Positions 57,283-64,000 of a stretch of 64,000 bases of DNA are shown in pieces. Source of the stretch: Patiria pectinifera (taxonomy: Eukaryota; Echinodermata; Asteroidea; Valvatida; Asterinidae); NCBI GenBank assembly GCA_029964075.1, contig CM057135.1, positions 6,371,001-6,435,000 on the forward strand, read 5' to 3'. The notes beneath the pieces are model-generated. The model saw only the letters and a program-made list of their open reading frames with translations. It was not told where the DNA came from and did not search any database. Each line of letters opens with the position of its first letter. Within the stretch, counting starts at the first letter, position 1. A program made the translations under genes and the position numbers.

Positions 57283-58157
57283 GTAACCTAAGTAGTAAAA
57301 AAACCAACCACAATTAAAAAAAAAAACAGAGCAGAATACGCATACAGCCTGAGAACAGAGCATATCGGACTTAAAGCTACAGCTGAGCAGGTCAGTAAAT
57401 TAGCAGAGCATCAAAAAGTAAAGAAGAACAGCATACAAATAATATTGAGTAATTACCCGAGGTCAACAAATGAAATTGTTTTTACCAATGTACAAATGTT
57501 TGCTTTGTATATCACCTTAATAAATCGTCCTCAAATGATTGGGCAGATCCACTTATAGTGTGACGACATGCAATGGAACTGCAATTTACAGTTGTAAAAA
57601 GCACAATATGGTGGAGAACAGGGCGGAATAGGGCAGAACATGCCAGAAGCAGCCTTCTATATGACAAACAAAGCATATGTGACTGTTTTAAATTAAAATC
57701 TGATTCTTTTCAGAACCACACATATTCACATGTACGTTACCCTATAAGTGCAAGTACATATTGTGACGGAATAGGAATTAAGTCACCAACTGTATGTTTT
57801 AAATACACTAGCACACTGTGAGTCACTCACACTTTGCATATAAGGAATCCTTGTTTCTGATTGGTCAATTGAGTTTATGCACTGTAGGATGGCAATGAGA
57901 AGTTGTGCACTAGCTTATGGGGCTCAAAGGCTATAAAAGGGGCTGCAGGGCTAGGATTTAGTCAGTTGATTGCTTGATTCTCAAATGATTAGAATAATTG
58001 TTAGGGTTCTTGATTGAGTGGAATGACATGACGGATGATGATGATTAAAGGCATGACCACCGTACTTGATTACTGTTTCTGTTCACCAATTGCTAGTCTG
58101 TCTTAGGGTATAGGGTCTACTTAGGACTAAGTCCAGGGCAAAGTCCCAAGGGAGATA
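57283..58157 (+). other. Intron, nothing recognised
   Basis: No repeat or gene supported before the minisatellite. Confidence 0.4.
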
Positions 58158-58352
58158 AGTTGCTCCACCCACATTCCGACTCCGCCGACTCCGCCCACAT
58201 TCCGACTCCGCCTATTCCGCCCCATTCCTACTCCACCCACGTTCCGACTCCGCCTATTCCGCCCCATTCCTACTCCACCCACATTCCGACTCCACCCACT
58301 TCCTACGGCTCCACATTCCGATTCCCGGTTCCCACTCCCATTCCATTGCCCT
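58158..58352. repeat. CATTCCGACTCCGCC minisatellite
   Basis: Tandem units of CATTCCGACTCCGCC(TATTCCGCCC) and CATTCCTACTCCACC, with a higher-order unit of about 54 bases seen twice. Confidence 0.85.
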
Positions 58353-58536
58353 GACTACCAGTCTACTGGCTGATCCGATCAACCAAGATTAGGGGATAGC
58401 CTGGCGCTGTGGCCCACCACTGCAGGGATAGGACACCATCGGGACGGCACGCTACCAACCAAACCAACCTGACGCAGGAGAGCTGGCACGAAATGTCACA
58501 ATATATACGGACGTGTTGCTGACATTCTTCTCACAG

Positions 58537-58594
58537 ATGACTTGATGGACATATTTGAAGAACATTTGGCAAGCAGTGTCGGCAATCTGGAATG
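58537..58594 (+). CDS. Possible exon ending in stop
   Basis: TTCTCACAG acceptor, then (D)-D-L-M-D-I-F-E-E-H-L-A-S-S-V-G-N-L-E and TGA. The phase matches the exon at 57159. Either the true end of a short isoform or a nonsense change in the longer gene. Confidence 0.4.
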
Positions 58595-58619
58595 ATCACG
58601 TAAGCTTGCATCTAAGCAC

Positions 58620-58885
58620 AGGCGACATCTTGAGCTGGCAGCTGCCAGATTAAACCTAGAGTTCCCAGTTGACATTCTTCGCCAGGGACTGATTCAGAGG
58701 TATGACAGTGATTTCACAGACATCTTTGTACCTGAGTTGCGGGCGGCCCTTGGTTCTTGTCCCAGTTGCCAATTCGCCATAGAGAATGTCTTTTGGAATG
58801 CGACCATCCTCCATGCGGTGAACGTGGCCCAACCAGCGCAGTCCGCGCTGTCTTAGCAGGGTGTACATCACGTCAAAGAATGTTA
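58620..58885 (-). mobile_element. RTE-like LINE fragment
   Basis: Minus-strand translation gives the C-terminal signature L-R-W-L-G-H-V-H-R-M-E-D-G-R-I-P-K-D-I-L-Y-G-E, then R-T-K-G-R-P-Q-L-R-Y-K-D-V-C, diagnostic of RTE-type non-LTR proteins. Only about 60 residues remain. It lies in an intron of, or just past, the exon at 58537. Confidence 0.75.
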
Positions 58886-59044
58886 TAAACAAACTTGTCT
58901 TCGCAAAAAAAAAAAGACTGAATCATCCATATAAAAACAAAATATGCAATCTCTATCAGATACTTGTTCTAAATTTAAATGTTCTATAATTTGGTTTTAA
59001 AGGATTTGTGCACCTTCACGCTTTTCCATTAACATTGTTTACAG

Positions 59045-59390
59045 GTTTCCTAAGGAAACAAATGGATCATTCCACTCATTGTTACAACTACACACCGACA
59101 GTCTGGCAATCGCTGCAACAGGGGTGTCCAATTCATGTTTTAATGTCAATCTAAAAACTTGCAACCATGTTAAGTATTGCAATGCAATTCATTTATTCTG
59201 CCCTTTCTTATTACAGGATGATTGCTCAACTGCAACAGATTGAGAGGGCCCCCAAAACCCAAATCATTTACCTGCAGAGCATCATCAAGTTGGTTTCTTT
59301 CCTTGAGCGAAACTTCGGAATATGCGAACGATTTGGCATCAGCCAGCGACTGATTGAAGGCATGTGTGCGGCTAATTTTTCTGAGCAAAA
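59045..59390 (+). CDS. Candidate exons, not resolved
   Basis: Two acceptor-led open stretches. 59045 (F-P-K-E-T-N-G-S-F-H-S-L-L-Q-L-H) and 59217 (I-A-Q-L-Q-Q-I-E-R-A-P-K-T-Q-I-I-Y-L-Q-S-I-I-K-L-V-S-F-L-E). The second looks like the helical SAM-like DNA-binding domain that precedes a tyrosine recombinase core. The donors and phases could not be made to fit, so borders are uncertain. Confidence 0.35.
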
Positions 59391-59399
59391 TCAAAAATA

Positions 59400-60027
59400 A
59401 GAAATATGAAATAAGAGGGAGCGCATGCAGCTAGATGTATATCGGAAAAAACCTCATGATCACCTGTTGTTAACAAAGTTATAGAGACAATTATGCAGTC
59501 CCCAAAGAAAGAGTTCAACACTGCAGCAGTGATGCATGTATATAGTCGGCGGTTTACATAAAAAAATCCAATGTTTTTGGGGGTACATGGCTTGATAAAT
59601 GAAACATTGATTGCTAGATTTAATTGGTCAGTGCATCAAGGTCACTCCGCAACAAAGTTGTATCACACGCAAAACTGCTTCCTGCAACAACATGCATCGG
59701 ATCTCAATGTAATGAACATTGACTTTTGAATACACATCCGGGCTACTTCACTTCACGTTTCTGACCTTGTTGCACAGACACGATAAATGATGATTAAATT
59801 CTGCAACCCACATAATACATTCTTGTACATGCATAATGGACATGATTATGCCACCATACAATCGGAAAAAAGGGTTAGTTGTCATCCTCGATCATTAGCT
59901 GTTACTTGATATTGATGTTGATCATTCCTAAATGTATATGTACCAGCACACTTTATGTAATATCACAAATATGACTACATGTACCTGTCATTATGCTGTT
60001 ATCGTTGGCATATCCATTCCATGTTAG
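59400..60027 (+). other. Intron, nothing recognised
   Basis: No repeat or gene seen. Confidence 0.35.
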
Positions 60028-60099
60028 ATGTAATACCGCGACCATCTGACGTCAAAGTATTCACTGAGAACATCACAAGAGAGGTGCAAGAAACATCTG
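60028..60099 (+). CDS. Exon before recombinase core
   Basis: CATGTTAG acceptor and GTAAGA donor. Reads V-I-P-R-P-S-D-V-K-V-F-T-E-N-I-T-R-E-V-Q-E-T-S, phase 1 at both borders, joining exactly to the exon at 60588. Confidence 0.6.
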
Positions 60100-60587
60100 G
60101 TAAGAACCAATAACAAGTAGAAACTATACTGAGATGTACATGCATTATGAGGATGGTGAGGGCTGTATCCAAAAAGTATGCTGGAAGCACGAATCCTGCA
60201 GTCTCAGCTCATGTCATGGTACACAAATACCACACAATATGTTAGCTTATTTGTTTGAAATATTTTTTGCCTGTTCCTCCCCACCAAACTATAAAATATA
60301 TTAGCAAACAACTATAGCGATTGCAGTCATTTTAAAAATGGCCACTATTGCTTGTTTTCTGCCTATGATCTTTTCAAAAGGACAAATTTGCAATGGCAAT
60401 TTAGCATGTATCACTCTTACTCTGAGTGTATACCAAATGCCATGCTTGTATCCCGACTAGTCTCTGGATTACGTACCATACCAGCTAGGGCTCTATCATC
60501 AGCTGATACTTTTGTAAACAGTGACCGCTGGGAAAAAAAAAAGTGAATTGATACCTTTTCACGAAACCTGTCTTCTTGGTTCCATAG

Positions 60588-60767
60588 CAATGCTCCAGGC
60601 GACAGATCAAAAAAGTTCATGGGCCAACGTCAAGCGCTTCAGGAATTGCATCATTACACTGCTCTTCCTCCAGGGTGCACCTAGAGCTGGGGTTAATGCA
60701 GTTGCAGGATTACAAAAGCAGGACACTGGTCGTAGATGACCAGATGGACCAGTATGACATCATCAAG
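60588..60767 (+). pseudogene. Recombinase core exon with first catalytic Arg, frameshifted
   Basis: Reads A-M-L-Q-A-T-D-Q-K-S-S-W-A-N-V-K-R-F-R-N, then L-L-F-L-Q-G-A-P-R-A-G, where the R is the first catalytic arginine. After a shift of one base at about 60690 the second frame gives L-M-Q-L-Q-D-Y-K-S-R, then D-Q-Y-D-I-I-K up to the GTATGC donor. Family members have R-P-G-x-x-x-N-L-T-x-x-x-Y-K here, so both frames belong to one ancestral exon. Confidence 0.65.
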
Positions 60768-60902
60768 GTATGCCATAAAATTACACAGAAACTGGCTGTC
60801 ATCAACTTCTATGGTTGTTAAGTCATGTAGGGTGCCTAGTATCAAGAAAAGCGTTCTACAGACAGAGGCAGGTCGATGTGGCCAATATGCAGCGTTTTTC
60901 AT

Positions 60903-60973
60903 TTGAAACCTTTGCATTAAAACCACCTGTTCAAAAAAACTTGAAACCTTTGCATTAAAACCACCTGTTCAAA
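60903..60973. repeat. Tandem duplication, about 36-bp unit
   Basis: Two copies of TTGAAACCTTTGCATTAAAA plus CCACCTGTTCAA in direct order, essentially identical, so recent. Intronic. Confidence 0.9.
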
Positions 60974-61288
60974 TAGTGGGCACACCAGTCCAAATTTTAT
61001 ATAAGCAGGGAGGTGTCATGCACATGTTTGGTTTCAATCGATAGTAAAAAGTTGGGGGGCGGGGGAAATATCACTATACCTTGGCCATATACACTATTTC
61101 AGGTCCATCAAATGGGGGGGGGGGGGGTATATCCGCAAGTGGAGAAAAAGTGGTGCTGGTGTTCTTCCGTTGAAAACTGTAACATAGCAAGAACATACTC
61201 AACATAATCAGATTGAAAAATTAACAATTTGTGTTTGATCATTCATGTTATTTTACATTATAATTACACGCACAATTTACATTTTAAG

Positions 61289-61488
61289 GTTCACAATCAC
61301 AAAACGAAGGGGTCGTTTGGTCCCAAAATTGTCACTGTTCCTCAAGAAGTGGGAAGTTTCATGGAAGCATACCATCAGTTTGGGCGGTCGGCAACACCTC
61401 ATGCGAGCAACGTAAATGAGGATGCTGCACCATTTTCCCTCAGCAACAGAGGAGCAGCTATTGCCAAAGTGTCAGAGGAGTTGCAAAT
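61289..61488 (+). CDS. Recombinase core exon with beta-hairpin Lys
   Basis: TTTTAAG acceptor, then V-H-N-H-K-T-K-G-S-F-G-P-K-I-V-T-V, where K in N-H-K-T matches the catalytic lysine of the family. E-V-G-S-F-M-E-A-Y-H-Q-F-G-R follows, then A-A-I-A-K-V-S-E-E-L-Q. Donor GTAAGT, phase 2. Confidence 0.65.
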
Positions 61489-61905
61489 GTAAGTAGGTCA
61501 CTTAGTTTGAGTACATGTTACTCATATCCTTAAATTTGCAAACGCAAACCTGATACCTTTTAGAAATTCGCCGAGTGGAATGGAACATTTCATCTGTCAC
61601 CGAATGAAATTATTCTTACTCATAAACATTCATTATTTGTATAATAGCAACCTGATCTACTAATGGAAATTTTCAAAGATGCACTTTAGACACATCTCTG
61701 GAAATGACTATCATTGGTTGTTTTCTTCCAAATTACAACCTGCATGACAAGCACAATTTTACAATCATCTCTAAATCATATGTACGTTTAATATTCTTGA
61801 CAATAATGTCATCAGTTACTTTGTGGAAAGCTGCAAATGATATTCGGTATACATGTAAGCTCATGAGTTAAAGAATGAACTAATATCTTGCCTCTGTACA
61901 TGTAG

Positions 61906-61975
61906 GATGTAGGAAAGCTATAGCCTGCCTGGACACCTCACCGCTACCATCATCAGAAAGACAGTGGCCACCTAT
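61906..61975 (+). pseudogene. Recombinase core exon with second Arg, in-frame stop
   Basis: Reads (stop)-E-S-Y-S-L-P-G-H-L-T-A-T-I-I-R-K-T-V-A-T-Y. R in I-I-R-K is the second catalytic arginine. With the acceptor at 61905 the phase fits but a TAG precedes E. Using the second AG at 61911 avoids the stop but breaks phase. The tandem TGTAGGA-TGTAGGA here suggests a 7-base duplication. Confidence 0.55.
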
Positions 61976-62338
61976 GTAAGTAAATGAGAAAATTAAGGGC
62001 AATAATAATATACACTATAATGCTCTGCTGTAATTGTCAGATGCATGGGGGGGGGGGGGTAAGTGTAAAAACAGCAAGTATTATTACACTGACTTGTTTG
62101 AAGTTATCTAGATCTGGACTTTATATTCTTTCATTAAAATCAGTTTTCAGTCTTCATGTGATTCGTGTCTGAGCTATCACTGGAAGGGCCAGAAGAAGAA
62201 AATCAGAAAAAAAAACCGCTCACACAAGAAAATTATGTGATGAGCCTGTATTTTCCAAACATGTCACACGTTGATTTAATTGTACATTTGAGTAAACACT
62301 AATAAAAAACAATTACAATGTATGCATGATTTTTACAG

Positions 62339-62491
62339 AATCAGGGTTCAAACTTCAATCCCTCTGAGAGAACGGGAGTTGCTCGCCACATGTCGCATGC
62401 AGAGAAGACACAACTTAAATACTACACTGCCCAACAGGGTCCAAAAACAGCTGTGGAGTCTGCAAAGAACATCAAGCGACTGCTAATGGAG
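62339..62491 (+). CDS. Recombinase core exon with His and nucleophile Tyr
   Basis: 51 codons: N-Q-G-S-N-F-N-P-S-E-R-T-G-V-A-R, then H-M-S-H-A-E-K-T-Q-L-K-Y-Y-T. The H...Y-Y spacing fits the L-G-H...Y end of tyrosine recombinases. A helical tail A-V-E-S-A-K-N-I-K-R-L-L-M-E follows. Phase 0 at both ends. Confidence 0.7.
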
Positions 62492-62744
62492 GTATTCAAT
62501 AAATCTGCCAATACACTAGGCCACATGTGCATTCTTATGGGAGTATGAAAGGTGTAGGTGGGAACAATGTCCCCCCCCCCTTTCCTACAGCTCCCAAAAG
62601 AAAGCCCAATTATATGGGATTTGAATTAAGAAGTTTATTCCAGCTTCCAATTCAATATTTTACGCAGTTTCCACAGAAGTGAAACCGCATGGTGTATGTA
62701 CAGATGCATGAATTTGAAGACTTCTTTTTTTGTATTTTCTTTAG
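62492..62744 (+). other. Intron with C-run
   Basis: Nothing beyond a poly-C run near 62571. Confidence 0.4.
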
Positions 62745-62804
62745 GAACATCCTGGGCTAAGCTGCCAACATGATGAGCCAATTGGCAGGGTTGGCAATGC
62801 AGGT
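62745..62804 (+). CDS. Short repeat-like exon 1
   Basis: TTCTTTAG acceptor, GTAAGT donor, 20 codons: E-H-P-G-L-S-C-Q-H-D-E-P-I-G-R-V-G-N-A-G. Phase 0. Resembles the next exon. Confidence 0.5.
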
Positions 62805-63291
62805 GTAAGTACTTAGGTCGAAGGACATTTCTCATCTTACCACATTTTTCTTATACACTTTATGATTAGACCTCTGCCAAATTTTATGAAGAGGAGGCTT
62901 TATTTATATTGGTGATATACGTACAGCGTAAAGAGCTCAGGTCATATTAAGTATAGTCAATAAGTTCGTTGACTTGTATCTCAAAAACTATCGAGCCAAA
63001 TAATACTAACTTCAGTTTCGGTAATTTCTCAGTCATAAATTTGGTTTATCAAATCATGTATAAAATTTGTGTTGAATTATCAAAGAATGATTTGTAACAT
63101 TTGGAGCATATATTTTCCTTGAAAGAAAAATATTGCCAGTTAAGTATTTTGTGGCAGAGCTGCCTCATAAAGTTTTACGAGAATTGTTCACATTTGTAAT
63201 AAATTTAAACAGAAACAAAGATATATGGTAACTGTCATTTTCTAGTGAAAATTCTTTAAAGTCAATTTATGGTGTCCCCATTTTCCTTTAG
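62805..63291 (+). other. Intron, nothing recognised
   Basis: No repeat or gene seen. Confidence 0.4.
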
Positions 63292-63345
63292 GATCGTCCT
63301 GGACCAAGTTGGGCAGCAGCCAGCTCAGGAATAGCAGATATACCT
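63292..63345 (+). CDS. Short repeat-like exon 2
   Basis: TTTCCTTTAG acceptor, GTAAGT donor, 18 codons: D-R-P-G-P-S-W-A-A-A-S-S-G-I-A-D-I-P. Phase 0. The x-x-P-G-x-S start matches the exon at 62745, so the tail may consist of duplicated exons. Confidence 0.5.
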
Positions 63346-64000
63346 GTAAGTACATAATATTTCATTGTTTACAATCATATCTGTGATGCAGATGTCTTAC
63401 GGGAGCTGTATCTTTCCAAGCATGTTTGCTCCTTCCTCCAGGGCAATTAGCTTGCTGATGGGTCGATAAGGACCTACATGTACAAGGCTAGCTGTCTTAG
63501 ATATTCAACTGACTTGGATATTTAGCCTGTGACACCTGGACATAGACACCTGGGAGTCTGCAGCTGAAAAGTGACCCACCTGCAGACTCGCCCTTCAAGA
63601 AAATGAGCACAGGCAACCAGGGGCCAATTGTATGCAAGCATTGCAGTAAAGATTGGTTTCCAGAGTCAATTGCTGCACAAGTCTACAGTGAAGTTAATCC
63701 ATAGTGCGCTTGGTTGCAATTGGTCAGTGGTGTCGCCAAGGGGGAGCACGTGCCCCCTGGAAAACCGAGTGCCCTCCCCCATCTGAGATTTATGTTGGTA
63801 AAAAAATATATATATTTTGTTATGTTCAACTCCCATCATCTGAGTTGGTTTTTCATAAGGACAAAGAAGCGTTGTTAAAATCATTACCTCAAAAAAAGCA
63901 ATTTCTGGAGATATCTTCAGATCGAATTTAGCATCAAATGTGGCACCATTTTGCATCTAGCCCATCCTCCGTATGCGAATATTTACCCCCTCCCCTTAGA
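63346..64000. other. No further exon confirmed
   Basis: Contains a stretch at about 63727-63780 with GTGGTGTCGCC and inverted GCACGTGC that looks like the tip of another dispersed repeat. The gene may continue beyond the window. Confidence 0.35.

Larger units (their letters stand above)
42024..63345 (+). pseudogene. Zinc-finger tyrosine recombinase-like gene, multi-exon, disrupted
   Basis: Splice-bounded exons on the plus strand join in compatible phase into one protein. It has a basic start (M-P-R-R-R-K), an acidic region, a C-x2-C/H-H zinc finger, a linker, and a C-terminal domain with the signature of tyrosine recombinases. That domain shows Arg (A-P-R-A-G), a beta-hairpin Lys (N-H-K-T-K-G), R-K in T-A-T-I-I-R-K-T-V-A-T, then H and Y in R-H-M-S-H-A-E-K-T-Q-L-K-Y-Y. 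Animal relatives include Crypton-type transposons and genes domesticated from them (family knowledge; assignment is inference). Disruptions: the 10.8 kb insertion in the acidic region, a 1-base frameshift at about 60690 and an in-frame TAG at about 61910. The section between 58537 and 60028 is not resolved. Probably a pseudogene, unless these are assembly errors. Confidence 0.65.

Noticed and set aside
58140..58360. Proline/threonine-rich coding repeat
   Set aside because: The frame is just the CATTCCGACTCCGCC minisatellite, with no splice context.
1..64000. tRNA, rRNA, CRISPR array, bacterial operons
   Set aside because: No cloverleaf with A and B boxes, no rRNA-like block, no spaced identical repeats and no Shine-Dalgarno-led gene strings were found by eye.

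Overview
This looks like AT-rich nuclear DNA from an animal, most likely a marine invertebrate. Protein-coding sequence is sparse and split into short exons with GT/AG borders. Most recognisable sequence is mobile-element debris from many classes: L2-like, CR1/Jockey-group and RTE-like LINEs, a DIRS-like element, a Helitron, a Penelope-like relic, two Ty3/gypsy elements and several TIR/MITE elements. The phylum cannot be fixed by eye; no prokaryotic operons, rRNA genes, tRNA genes or CRISPR arrays were seen.

Layout. 0-9 kb: LINE fragments (361-882 plus, 3599-4515 minus) and a broken DIRS-like reverse transcriptase (about 5965-7730 minus). 10.2-11.4 kb: a Helitron Rep relic interrupted by an inverted repeat that carries telomere-type repeats. 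11.4-13.4 kb: a decayed compact gene cluster (TFIIB-like, glycine-rich membrane protein, two small proteins) of virus-like style. Its first two genes recur, better preserved, at 37.5-38.6 kb. 13.8-21.9 kb: an internally deleted LINE with a 6.9 kb TIR transposon (4-bp target duplication) lodged at its 3' end, itself holding a 1.1 kb MITE. 22.0-24.1 kb: a minus-strand LINE and a LINE tail. 24.8-29.9 kb: a very young, structurally complete Ty3/gypsy element of Mag-like type. 30-31.2 kb: an unknown decayed minus-strand gene and a Penelope-like relic. 31.8-36.6 kb: a nearly full-length two-ORF LINE. 38.6-42 kb: mostly unassigned, with a duplicated hairpin unit whose stems co-vary and a clean MITE.

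42.0-63.3 kb: a multi-exon gene on the plus strand. It starts with an acidic region, then a CCHH-type zinc finger, then a divergent tyrosine recombinase core (Arg, Lys in an N-H-K-T hairpin, R-K, H and Y motifs). It is split in its acidic region by a 10.8 kb structure in which a Ty3/gypsy gag-pol (D-D-35-E integrase) lies between two 1.8 kb INVERTED, not direct, repeats. The recombinase gene also has a frameshift at the Arg motif and an in-frame stop, so this copy is probably a pseudogene.

Main candidates for something new: the inverted-repeat gypsy structure with a membrane-spanning tail on its Pol; the zinc-finger tyrosine recombinase gene; the repeated TFIIB-like/membrane-protein module; and the co-varying hairpin duplication. 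All domain calls are by eye, without database searches.
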